The position numbers were made by a program, and so were the translations under genes. A stretch of DNA of 64,000 nucleotides from Paguma larvata (lineage: Eukaryota > Chordata > Mammalia > Carnivora > Viverridae): assembly GCA_030068075.1 (NCBI GenBank), contig CM057837.1, positions 23,356,589 through 23,420,588 of the forward strand, read 5' to 3'. Under the pieces are notes generated by a model. It had not been told where the DNA came from. It saw only the letters and a list, made by a program, of their open reading frames with translations, and made no database searches. Positions 36,413 to 47,236 of this stretch are shown piece after piece. Within the stretch, counting starts at the first letter, position 1; every line of letters begins with the position of its first letter.

Positions 36413-36905
36413 CCAGGGGGCCTGTGCCAGTTACCCCCTCCTGTGAAACAAATCACCCTCAAACTCAGGGCCTTAAAACAACGAATGTTAATTTAGCTTG
36501 AAACTCTGTGGGTCGGCAATTTAGGCTGGGCTCCGCTGGTTTCCTCATGCGTCCACAGTCCCCCGCAGGTCAGTTAGGTGACTCTCCTGAGGGTTGACAG
36601 CTATCAGCTGGGCCAGCGGAAGTGCCTGGGTCACGTTACTTCCTGCAGCAGGCTAGCCCAGGCCCGTTTGCAGGGCCGCTGCAGGATCCAGGAGAGTAAG
36701 CAGGTGTTTGCAAAGCCTCTTGAAGTCAAGCCTCAGAACCGGCACACCATCGCTTTGTCACGTCCTGTTGGCCAGAGCGAGATATGAGGGTGGGCAAGCG
36801 GACTTCATCTCTGGATAGGAAGAGCTGCAGAGTCCTACTGCAAAGGGTGTGAACGCAGGGAAGCAGGTATGGCTGGGACCATGACTGCAATCACCCTGCC
36901 ACAGA
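36413..36905 (-). mobile_element. MLT1-type LTR (ERVL-MaLR), antisense
   Basis: GAAACAAATCACCCTCAAAC, CCTTAAAACAACGAATGTTA and GAAACTCTGTGGGTCGGCAA match MLT1 in reverse. Starts about 220 bp past the C10orf120 poly(A) signal. Confidence 0.7.
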
Positions 36906-37576
36906 GTCCCTGGAGCTGGGGCCAGCCTACAGCCCAGGTGGGGAAAAGAATGCTACCCAAGGAGAAGGTTGCCCCAGACACAAAGTCTAGAAATTGGTTC
37001 CATGCTTCCCACTTCTTGCTCGGGCACGCAGCTCCTACTTAGGAAGGTAGAGCCCACCCTTTCCTGGCCTTATCTCTTTGCCGCCCTGCTCTCAATCTAG
37101 CCAGGTGATCTGTGACCTCCGCCTTCCTTATCCAGCCAAGCGCAGGCACGGGGCATGCACGGATGCCGCGTGCACGGTTCCTCTGGACAGGCCTGCAGGT
37201 CGGTCCAGGGTCTCTGAGGTCAGCTCTTGCTGCGCCCACTAAGGCCCCGCCTGTGCCCCGAGGCAGCAGGTCCCAGAGACAGCAGCCGGGGCAGCGCATT
37301 TGGCATCTGAGAAGCAGGACTCGCTCATTTCTTATCTGCACCCGAAGCACAGAAAGATCCCTCGATTACACTCTGTCCTCAGCAATCTGCGCGTAGTTGG
37401 AAAGACACCGAACTTGGGCGCGTGGCCCGCAGCTTCCGGGGACGAGGCCAGCTTTCTCTCTGGCTCCCTCCTCTTGGGTCGGGGAGGGGGCTCTCATGTC
37501 GGCTCCTTCAGAAGCGCTGCTGCCCCTCCCAGCAGAGGAGAGCCTGGCAGTTTGTTGCCAGAGTCCTCCCTTTTTA
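36906..37576. other. no gene seen
   Basis: GC-richer stretch (about 37100-37300) but no supported exon. Confidence 0.35.
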
Positions 37577-37795
37577 AAATTAATTAATAAATAATTAAGT
37601 TTATCTATTTTGAGAGAGAGAGAGCATGCACGAGCAGGTGAGGGGCAGAAAGAGAAGGAGAGCGAGAGACTCCCAAGAGGCTCTGTGTTGTCAGCATGAG
37701 CCTGACTCAGGACTCGGACCCACAATCGGTGAGATCATGACATGAGCCGAAATCAAGAGTTGCATGCCCAACCGACTGAGCCACCCAAGAACCCC
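37577..37795 (-). mobile_element. SINEC copy, antisense, of a tandem pair
   Basis: Head GAGCCACCCAAGAACCCC. The pair is bounded by GAGTCCTCCCTTTTTA and AAGTCCTCCCTTTGAA. Confidence 0.85.
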
Positions 37796-37798
37796 ATT

Positions 37799-38030
37799 CT
37801 TTTTTTTTTTTTAAGTTTACTTATTCATTTTGAGACACAGAGAGAGCATGCATGTGCTCAAGAGCAGGGGAGGGGCAGAGAGAGAGAGAGAGAGGGAGAG
37901 AGAATAACAAGCAGGTCCACACAGTCAGTGTGGAACCCCACGCAAGGCTTAAATTCATGAACCGTGAGAGCATGACCTGAGCCAAAATCAAAAGTCGGAT
38001 GCTTAACTGACTGAGCCATCCAGGGGCCCC
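37799..38030 (-). mobile_element. SINEC copy, antisense, of a tandem pair
   Basis: Tail TTTTTTAAGTTTACTTATTC, head GAGCCATCCAGGGGCCCC. Confidence 0.85.
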
Positions 38031-39103
38031 TAAAAAGTCCTCCCTTTGAAAAGTTTAATCCCTCAGAGACCTCTTCTGGTTCTAGTGATTATCCGTTTCT
38101 GGTTCTTTCAGGCTCTCTTGGACTTGCTGATTATTAGTTCTTGTACCTCCAGCACACTCTGGTTTGGGGGATATCTATGCTCAGTTACTGCTCTTGGCTG
38201 TTCACAACACTGGTTGACGTGAGTGACTCCATCTTGCTCTCTATACACTATTCCTTGTCTCAGCCTAAATGTCACCTTCCCAGAGACAAAGGTCACCAAG
38301 TGCTTAATACATGTGGGCTTCATTGACAAGAGGAAACAAATGGTCCACCCTAAGCTTCACCACCTCCTTGCTTGGTGGGGAGGAAGTAGAAAAAGATAGT
38401 TACAATGATTTTTCAGCCCAATGTCCCCCAAAGGCAGAATATCTGCTGAACTAAGCCAGTTTCCTTGTTCCTTGCTGGGGAAGTCTATTTGACCTTGAAC
38501 TCATTTGGAATTTTCTAGAGGGCTCTTGGAAAAACTCAAAAGCATTTGTTCTCTCTCCTTATAAAAATAAAGATATGAAACTAATCAGGCTTATTTGACA
38601 TGTGAAATTACATGGAAACATTGTCCGATAAGAAGTGATGTCTGACCCTTCAGGTTATATTGGGATGGGTACGAAGTGTTAATATAAGTTTTCTAGAAAT
38701 TGTATGGCATCCCTTGAAATCTGTCCTGGTATAATGTTACCAGTCATTAATTCTAGTTGTTTACTTAAATGCTGTGTGTCACAGAAATAATGAAATCTTG
38801 TCTGTTGCATATGGCCATTTTTAAGGCTTTTGTGTTTTACAGACCATTACTATTTTACTCTGATGCTTTTTGCAAAAGAGCTCCATATTCATAAAGACTC
38901 ATGGAAGGAACATGACAAGTGGAGGTTTTTGATAACTTTAAGATCATACCTCTGAACTGGGTGAGAAATTCCAGAATTCTAATGGAAAACCTGGGTTCAT
39001 AAAACCACTAACGAAAGATCAAAATGAACAAGAATTAATTGCACGGGACTGAATGAACTCCTGAGGGTGATTATGACGTTTGCTTTAAACTATCACTAGT
39101 TTT
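38031..39103. other. no gene seen
   Basis: Nothing recognised. Confidence 0.35.
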
Positions 39104-39300
39104 GGGCTACCTGGGTGGTTCAGTCAGTTGAGGGTCCACCTTGGCTCAAGTCTTGATCTCACGGTTCATGAGTTCCAGCCCCGCATCGGGCTCCCTGCTG
39201 TCAGCATGGAGCCTGCATCGGATCCCCTGTCCCCCTCTCTCTCTGCCCCTCCCCTGCTCACCCTCTCTCTCTCTCTCAAAAATAAATAAACATTTAAAAA
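39104..39300 (+). mobile_element. SINEC copy
   Basis: Flanked by TATCACTAGTTT on both sides. Confidence 0.9.
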
Positions 39301-40379
39301 TATATCACTAGTTTCTTAATGTTTTGTTTTCCAGATTTAAGAAGACATGTTTTTCTCTTTTCCCTTAAGCTCTTTATGACCTGTAGCAATTTGGTAAAGT
39401 CTACCTTTGTGAATGAAAATGAAACAGTTACTTTTTTCCCCTCCGGAATATGGGAATTCTTAGCGAGTATTCTTATTTTCATGGCAATGTAATTATGCAT
39501 AAGTTCAATAAGAACCCGATTTATCTCCTTATAACAGGACACAATTTGAAACATTGGTATATTACCAAGGCTGTGACTGGAATGCCATTTCTGACACGAA
39601 TCAGTTGTGACCAGACAGCTTTAAAAACTAAAATCGACTTTATGGAGCTAATTAGGCCCTTAAAAAAAAACCAACTAGACTGGTATTTGCTTACAGTGTT
39701 CCTGGAAGCCTGGTCAGCTGACCAAGGAAGGTCACTTCCTGGAATGCCCAGGAACCCCAGGATAGCTTGGTGACCTCAAGAAGAACTAACCCAAATCTAC
39801 AGGTATCATAAGCAAAATCTGAACATGAGTCCTTGGCTTATCTTCTTAGCCTTGAGAGGCTTTAAAAAAAATCTAATCTCATGAAAAGTTCTAGCAAAGC
39901 TGATTAAAAAGAATTTATACGGTCACCACTATTCTTGCAGCACTTACATAAATCACCAGCCCATATTCAATGAGACCAGACTTATTTTGCAAATCTTGTT
40001 TTGGTTATCTCTGAGAGACGTGGGGGTAACTCTAGAGGGATAATTGTATTTGAAGGGAAAACTATAGCACGCCCGTGTGGGTGGTAGATTCAGCCTTGTT
40101 CATTGGTTTCAACGTTTTGTTATCCACCTGTAAACTGGACTCAACCCTGAATTCTTTTAGTTCCTTCTGCTATCTGGCTACAACTCCCCAGATTAGTGTT
40201 TCCAATTATTCTCCCACCCTCCTGATGTGGAATCGTTGAGCGCGAAAATGGCTCTTTTCCAGAAGACATGCCAGCTCCAGCCGGACAACCTGACACAAAT
40301 TTCAGAGACATGTCACTGTGACTCGTGTTTAGACAATACTTACATCTGTTGCCCTGTGGGCCAGGCAGGGAGTTCACCG
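39301..40379. other. no gene seen
   Basis: Nothing firmly recognised; part may belong to the ERV LTR that follows. Confidence 0.3.
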
Positions 40380-40830
40380 GAACCCCTGATAATGTTCTTC
40401 CTTGCCCTTCCTCTCGGAAACCAGTCATAAAACTCCCATATGAAAGGGAGCCTCCCTGTACCAGAAGGAAGGAAGTATCCTTATCACCAGAGGTAAGAAA
40501 CTTGGGGGCCAAGAAATCTGTACAAATGAAACTCATTAAAGTCATCCTTATCCTCCCAGTTACTTCTTCACCACTCACTACTCCTCCCCCAAACCCCTTT
40601 GTCTTGTCAAGTCTTCACAAATCTACTGTTTGTCTAAAAACTTCTTGCTCTGGTATCTTCTGGTAACTTCGGGTCTTCGTTCTCTTGGGAAGGCTCCCAT
40701 GTACATGTAAAAACTTAGCAAACTTTAACTCCTTTTCTCCTCTTAACCCGTCTTGGTCAGTTTAATTTTTGGACCACGCGGGTATCCTAAGAAGGCTGGA
40801 GAAGTTTCCCTGCCTACCACGTGCATGACG
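40380..40830 (+). mobile_element. probable ERV class I-like LTR
   Basis: Promoter-like and 3'-LTR-like text (TAAAACTCCCATATGAAAGG, AACTTTAACTCCTTTTCTCC, GTCAGTTTAATTTTTGGACC). No internal retroviral gene seen; limits approximate. Confidence 0.35.
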
Positions 40831-42391
40831 GCCAGTTTCCCTTAGGGTTTCGTCCATCTCCAAAGGCAGTCAAAGCTGTCAGGGCATAGAACCTGATAAA
40901 TACCAAGAATGCCAAGAGGGAAGTATCTAAATATACAATACTCGAAAAGCACCCATCCATCCTCAAGGTTTACATAAGACGATACTTACTGACTTATGTA
41001 ACCTTAAGCTTTATTGGCTGGACTTCGAAAAACTGTGTCATGGAAACTGTGACCCTCATTAGAACACCGGCCTATATATTTATTGCTCCTTCAGCTACAA
41101 TTTCACATCCACCCTGCAAAAAAGAAAAAAAAACCTCATTCGCTACTTGAGCAATTATCAGTCATCTTTGGTACACACTCGGAATTCTTCCTATGAAACA
41201 GATCCAGAACATTCAGGAAACTTTGTTTTCAGTGACATTATCTAAATTCCTATGTAGATTACATAATTACCTGCTTGCACGTCTTTTTCTTTTGTATTCT
41301 GTGGCAATTGCCCCCTGAACGAGCAAGAACAGACAATGTAAAGTCCGTAGAAGTACCCCTAGGCATCAGTGGATGCTCACTCCCTGCCAGTTAGACTCGT
41401 TACTCTCCATTTGATAAACCCTCTTTCTGGCGAGGCATGTAGCTTTTAGCATCTGAGGCCGCCCGTTGCCTTGAAATGCGCTCACTCACAGCTTCTGACA
41501 ACTCAACACCCATGTCGGGGGTGTTCCAGCCATTTTGGAAAAGGAGTGTAGAAAACATTCTTTTCTGTTTAGAACACATAAACCTGAAACACATGGACCT
41601 TTTCAGGATTTATAAAACATTTCCGGTTTCAAAACCATGGCGGCATTGAAGGGCTTATATTGTGAGGGGAGAAAACGTTGGCTGGTTTTATTTTCATCCT
41701 AATGAGTACCTGGTTCATAACATCCAAAGATAAACATTATAACCTTAGAACCCATTCCTCCAATAGCCGAAGGAAGAAAAGGCAGAACAAACAGGTTCTC
41801 CACATTGCCTCTGCGTCCTAGCTTTCTGTGCCCATAGTGTGCGGGCACGTTATCTGGGGTGGATGGCTGCTCCGAGAATTAAATTGACAAGGGCAGATGA
41901 ACGAGGGGGAAAATTTGGATTAAGTATGTACTTATAGAGCTCCCCAAAGGTATGAGACTTGGAAGACAGCCAGATGATTGAGACTTACATATAATTCTGA
42001 GCAAAAAAAAAGGATAGGAGTTTAGGGCTTCTAGACAGAGAGGGTCATGGGGAAATAACGGGAGGAGAAATATAAGAAGCAAAGGTTGATTTGTGACGCA
42101 GGTAAGTCTCTCGGGGGAAACAAAAAAGTGACCTCTGGTGGTAGTCCCCTTCCTGGACCACGTACACCTTCTAACAGAAATGTCCTTTATGAATATAGGT
42201 TTCTCTTACAGACAGGTAACTAAAGTCTATCCTGTTCTATTTTATCTTTTCTCATGTGGCATCGATGAGAAAAATCAGACTGCGTAAAATTTCCTGCGTG
42301 GACTGTTCTAGCCCGCCACTCACGTGAAATTATATTATGCAAGTTGGTAAAAAATAAATTGAAGAGCCTTTCACCTTCTCTAAGATACTTT
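40831..42391. other. no gene seen
   Basis: Nothing recognised. Confidence 0.35.
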
Positions 42392-42574
42392 ATTTTTTGT
42401 TAGTGTTTATTTATTTTTGAGGGAGGAGGAGACAGAGAGAGAGGGAGACAGAGGATCTGAAGCGGGCTCTGTGCTGACAGCAGAGAGCCTGATGTGGGGC
42501 CCAAACTCACAAATTATGAGATCATGACCTGAGCCAAAGTTGGACGCTAAACTGAATGAGCTACCCAGGTGCCC
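42392..42574 (-). mobile_element. SINEC copy, antisense
   Basis: Flanked by CTAAGATACTTTA and CTAAGAAACTTTA. Confidence 0.9.
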
Positions 42575-42755
42575 CTAAGAAACTTTAAATCAGATAAATA
42601 CTATTGAAAACTTTCTAGTTTTATTTTGTAGTGTCTGGACATAACCAATTTCAGCACAGTTTGAGAGGGATGGGATAGGATATTTCATCGCTATCCTAGA
42701 TTGTCGTGGTGTCCACACCCATCTATGGCCCAGCTGGGTGTGGTGAGATGTCTCA

Positions 42756-42848
42756 CTGTGCCTGGGGGTGTCGCTCCTCCAGGCTCCCTGCACCTTCAGG
42801 ACTGGCTCAGAGCCCGTTGACTGCCCCTCAGTCGTACCCACAGCAGAA
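42756..42848 (-). repeat. 93-bp inverted repeat, left arm
   Basis: On the minus strand it reads GGGGCAGTCAACGGGCTCTG onward, nearly identical to the right arm at 43713-43805. Confidence 0.9.
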
Positions 42849-43280
42849 TGACTGACACCCCACACTCTGCCCCGGTGACCAGGACAACAGCAAGGCAAGG
42901 TCCCCTGTCCTGAGTCGTCTCCTTCCCCATCTGGGCACAGAGCCCGCCTTCCAGCCCCGCCCAGACCGCAGCCTCTCCTGGCTCCCACTCCTGCCATGCC
43001 TCCTGGGAACACGAGAGGGCGACACAGCTATGCCTCGGGCCTTCTGCCTCCAGGGAACTTGTGACTTTGTTTCCTTTGGCTGCCTGTGCCTGTCCCATTA
43101 CAGGAGGCTGCGCCACAGCACTTCGCTCTGATAAAGAACCCCAGGAAACAGCTGCCTCTGCCTCCTCTCCCTACCTTTACAAAAACGGAATCCTACCGCG
43201 ATCTCAACAACGGTGGGGTTGATATTTCCCATTGCAGCCCGAATCTCGTGGCAGACTGAGGAGGCTGCCCAGAGGCTCCC

Positions 43281-43322
43281 TGGATACTGCTCCCCAGCAG
43301 CTCTCTGGATACTGCTCCCCAG
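43281..43322 (+). repeat. 25-bp tandem duplication
   Basis: TGGATACTGCTCCCCAG occurs twice, 25 bp apart. Confidence 0.85.
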
Positions 43323-43712
43323 ACCTGTCCCTGGTTTAAGGACCCCTGGAATGACCAACACAGGATTCTGCCCAAGGTGGGGACTCGTTTCCAGACAGGT
43401 GTGATCAGGGGAGCTTCCACGTGAGCCACACAGGGACAACCAACTCTCAGCTGGGGCTGAGAGGCTTCACGCTTCCCCTTGGCAAAGCGAGGCAAAACAG
43501 CTGGAGAACTGGCCCAGGTAAGGGCACCTGTGTTGTGCCTCTCTGTCTTCTGAACCTGGAGGTGGCCCGAGCTGACTTCCTTCTTCCAGTTGGCACAGAG
43601 CGAGGCTACCTGTGCCTTGGTATCCTACGTCCTAGCTGACAGCGTAATCAACAGGGGCATCACGTACATTCATGGCCCCCAGGAGCAGCTATGAGCTCAG
43701 GTTGTCCCCTTG

Positions 43713-43805
43713 TTCTGCTTCGGGTACGGCTGAGGGGCAGTCAGCGGGCTCTGAGCCAGTCCTGAAGGTGCAGGGCGCCTGGAGGAGCGACGCCCCCAGG
43801 CACAG
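43713..43805 (+). repeat. 93-bp inverted repeat, right arm
   Basis: Shares CTGAGCCAGTCCTGAAGGTG and the GGAGGAGCGAC block with the left arm, about 865 bp apart. Confidence 0.9.
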
Positions 43806-45354
43806 AGGGGCTGGGCTGCAGATGTCCACAACCTCTGAAAACCCCTCATTTTGCACGAGTTTCCTTAAAGATCACGGGTCTCATGCCCCACAGCTGCAGC
43901 AGGAGATGCAAACCCTTTGTGAGGCCTGTCTCCCCCGGCTGCCGGGTCCTGGGGCTGAGGACACAAGAGGGAGGAAAACCCGATACTAGGAGTCCAAGTG
44001 CGGGGCTCCGCAGCCTCTCCGTCAAGCCCTAGACCTGTCGCACCTGGATGCTGTGCTACGCCACCTCTCAGAGCCATGGCGTCCATCCCTGCCAGGAAGA
44101 GATGATAATCCCCGCCCTGCAGCGCCGTCAGGGGGCTTGTGTTTCACTCCACGTCCAAAGTGCTGGCAAGAGATTCTGAACCGGCATCTCTGCATATGTT
44201 TTTACTGAGAGGATGGATAGGCTGAGGCAGCATATTGCCGGCTCCATATCGCTCCTTCTCCCGCATCTGCTCAGATCCTGGTCTGGTGCTTACATTTCAT
44301 TCCATCCTCCTGGCTCTTCAGGACAGACTCACTGTCCTGGGCGATCCTCAACGCTTTCCTCAACCACCCCCGTCCGAGAGAGCAGGGCGAATGTGGGTGA
44401 GGAAGGCAGGAGAATGGGAACTGGAAAACTCCGGCCCCAGGGCTCCTACGCCCCCTGTCAGAGCTCACGGAGAGGGGAGGGAGCAGAGGGCAGAGGGTCA
44501 CCTGCAACCCCTGAAAACTGAAGGTTTCTCACTGCGGTCGCTTCCCGCCTCGAAGTCCGCCCTAATCCACTAGCAGCTCTGGCCGCACTCTACTGGGATC
44601 CTTCGACCCTCATCCTGAATATCTGCCTACAGCTGCTGTCCTTGTGGGTCTCACCCTGCCCAAGTCACCTGCCTGGAGTCAGGGTCCCCTTAGCAGTGCC
44701 CTCTCAGGGCCAGGGTCCTCAGCCTGGCTCAGAGGGACAAACATTGGCGTTGCCATGGTGATATGTGAACGCTCCCATTCTCACTAAGCCTGGTGCCTAG
44801 GTGCCCCAGGTATGGGTGCCCTCCCAGTTTCTGTCAAATTTACTGCCTCCTCGGAAGCCATCCCATCCTTTTGTTTCTTCTGACATCCTAGGGCCACCTG
44901 TCGATTTAATCTTTCCTTGGAGATCACATTGCAAACAGGCCCCAGAAATCCAGGGACCCTGAGGAGTTTGCTCTCTTCCCTAATCTCTCTCCCCTCCCGC
45001 ACCCCCTGCCCCATCCACAGTACTGGATGTGAGGTCAAAGGGCCAGAAGATGCAGATCCTTGGAAAATTGAAGCAACCATTTTAAGTCTCAGGCACTAAA
45101 TATTATGCTGCATTAGCATTCTGATCTTTCTCGAGTCTTTACCCTGAATTTTCTGCTTTGGGCAGACTACATGTCAAGGACAAAAGGAAGACAACTTATC
45201 TGTTCCTTAGAACTGTGGAAGCCACAAGGCAGAGACTGCGGTCTTTTTCATTCCTTTCGACAGCCCACCCTCTCTGTTTCCTGATTTCAAAGGGATCCAA
45301 TGCTTAAGTGAGCCACTAGAAACACTGAACAAACGCTTGCTTTGAAAAAGTTTC
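43806..45354. other. no gene seen
   Basis: GC-richer than the surroundings. Open frames look accidental. Confidence 0.35.
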
Positions 45355-45360
45355 TTTATT
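45355..45360 (-). terminator. poly(A) signal (AATAAA) for the alternative DMBT1 end
   Basis: Canonical GAATAAAG on the minus strand, about 400-500 nt downstream of the candidate membrane-anchor exon. T-rich and GC-containing sequence follows, as at a real cleavage site. Confidence 0.5.
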
Positions 45361-45880
45361 CAGCTTTTCTATCATTAGTAAAGGCTAAAAAGTATGCCGC
45401 ATCCAAAGAACCTAGTTTATTGTAAGTAAAAAAAAAAGATAAAGAAATTCCATCTAGAAAGGGCTCTCCTGCTTTTTTGCTCTCTGTTGGCTCAGAGCTG
45501 CCTGTAGGATTTTAAGATATTGGCACCTGCTTGCTTGACATTTTGTCCCAGCATCAAGCCTGTGTTTCCAGGAAAACCAGCCACTGCCTGTCTGCACCTG
45601 CCCCTCACCTTGCGCCTGTGACAAGGTAAACAGAGTTGGGGTGCTGCTGGGTCCCAAGCTCTGGGGTCTCTTTTCTTCCTTCCTCCCATGGGTCCCAGAG
45701 CAGGTGGGGCCAATGTTTGAGTACCGCATACATTCTTCCGGTTTCCCATCTTAGGGCTCAGAGGCCAGCCACTGGCCATGCGGGTGCTCTTTCCCAGGGT
45801 GAAGACCGCCACAGCCAGGAAGACTCCAGCAGAAATGGCAGTGCCCGTTGGGAGAGAAGGGAGGAGAGGTGAGTGGCGTC
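45361..45880 (-). other. DMBT1: candidate alternative DMBT1 last exon with a transmembrane segment
   Basis: About 1.1 kb past the secreted-form stop, the minus strand encodes a hydrophobic segment (AISAGVFLAVAVFTLG) followed by basic residues (KSTRMASG), read from about 45840 downward. Rodent CRP-ductin and ebnerin have such a membrane anchor, while human gp340 and hensin are secreted (family knowledge). A strong pyrimidine tract precedes it, but the expected CAG at its end reads AAC. The next AG is about 30 nt further in and would shorten the hydrophobic stretch. A good poly(A) site follows at 45355. The exact exon borders cannot be fixed here. Confidence 0.5.
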
Positions 45881-46569
45881 CCTGTTGGCCCCCTTCACCA
45901 GTCACCCTCTCCTGCATCCTTTCCATAGCTCCCACCTCACTGGAAGCACCATGCGCTCACCTTATATCTGAATAGCATCCCCTTCCCATGGAATGTAAGC
46001 TCCACGGGGGCAGGAGTTTGATCTCATTCTGTTTGTTTGTCTTCTGGCACATAAGAGTCCTTCAATGACCGTGCACGGAATGCGTGCTTATGTGAAGCAA
46101 GAGCCTAGAATCGGCTGGCCATGTGCGCACTGGAATGTGTGACACAAGGAGATAGAGCCACCAAAGACGTCCCATGGGGTGGAACCCAAGAACCAAGAGG
46201 AGGGTTTGTGAGGACTGCTGCTAGCCGGCACCTATCCCCGTCACCAGTGCTACCACAGCCATGGACCTGTCAGCCTGGACCAGAAAACCTGGGCATCGGT
46301 CGGCTGACATCCCCTTATCCACACCCACGACAAAACAGCAGAGCAGGAAACACAACCCCTGTTCCAGAGAAGGACAGTGGAATGGCCAACCACCAAGAAG
46401 ACGTCAGCCTTGTGAGCAATGAGAATAAACTGATCCTGCCTGCATCCCCACGGCCTGGCCTAGACCCCAATTCTCCCATGCCCAGGAACACAGGCCCCTG
46501 TTGTTATTACCGTCATGAGTAATACTATTATCATTAATGTTGTGTTGTTGATATTGGGGACAATGACAA
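45881..46569. other. no gene seen
   Basis: Lies between the candidate alternative end of DMBT1 and the MIR that holds its first poly(A) signal. Confidence 0.35.
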
Positions 46570-46790
46570 TAGTAAGAGAAGCCGCCATTCATCACACCCA
46601 AGAACTTGAACCGCGTAGAGGTCAAGGCAGTTTAACTAACATTATTTTATTGTACCTCCTCAACAGTCCTAATAGGTAAGTATCAACATTTTTGTGTTAC
46701 AGATGAGGAGTATGAGGTTCTGATCCCAGAGGACTAAGGTATTGGTGTCACAGGTCAGAACTCTCTTGACCAAGCACTGCACATGGTCCC
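46570..46790 (+). mobile_element. MIR copy overlapping the DMBT1 3' end
   Basis: AACATTATTTTATTGTACCT, CAACAGTCCTAATAGGTAAG and TTACAGATGAGGAGTATGAG give the MIR core. Confidence 0.7.
46646..46651 (-). terminator. candidate DMBT1 poly(A) signal (AATAAA)
   Basis: First AATAAA on the minus strand after the DMBT1 stop, giving a 3' UTR of roughly 350 nt. It lies inside a plus-oriented MIR copy, so the signal would come from antisense MIR sequence. Confidence 0.45.
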
Positions 46791-46974
46791 CCACAGCACA
46801 GGAGCCCATGGAAGAAGGCGGGGAGCAGATCTAGCAAACTCTGCATTACCCAGCGTAGCATGGCAGGCCTGGCGCATGGTGGGTGCCCGATTTGAGGTGG
46901 AACACGACGCCGACAGAATCATGCCGGGTCCCCGCGGGCCATGGGCCTAAGGGTGGGAGGGCAGCCAGGCTCCT

Positions 46975-47236
46975 CTACACGGCGTTTGGGGCCTGCAGCT
47001 GGATGGGTCCCAGGACGACGTCCACCTTCTCCTGGTAGGAGCCCACGTCCCTCTTGGACCTCACGACGCAGCCTCTGCGGCAGCGGGAAAAGGAGTCGTC
47101 CGCCCTGCACACCACCATTTTACACTTCAGGTACACGGAGGGGAAGCGCCTCAGGAAGTAGAAGGAACTGAATTTGAAGCGGACAATGCGAGGCGATGGC
47201 TGAGAGTAAGACTGGTAGGTTCCGTCCTTGGCACAC
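46975..47236 (-). CDS. DMBT1: DMBT1 last exon of the secreted form: ZP end, furin site, stop
   Basis: Completes the ZP domain ([16 protein letters not shown], cysteine cluster SRCRRGC), followed by an RSKR furin-type site and the conserved [20 protein letters not shown] tail. It stops at TAG (46975-46977), as in the secreted form. The start follows a TTCTCTTCTTCCAG acceptor, and phase 2 matches the previous exon. Confidence 0.96.

Noticed and set aside
42590..43116. Minus frames of 106-140 codons rich in Gly/Arg
   Set aside because: GC-rich sequence including one arm of the inverted repeat; no conserved motif or splice context.
36200..46500. Search for a spermadhesin-type CUB gene between C10orf120 and DMBT1
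   Set aside because: No CGG-FSSP-YP type CUB motif found in any frame of this interval by eye.
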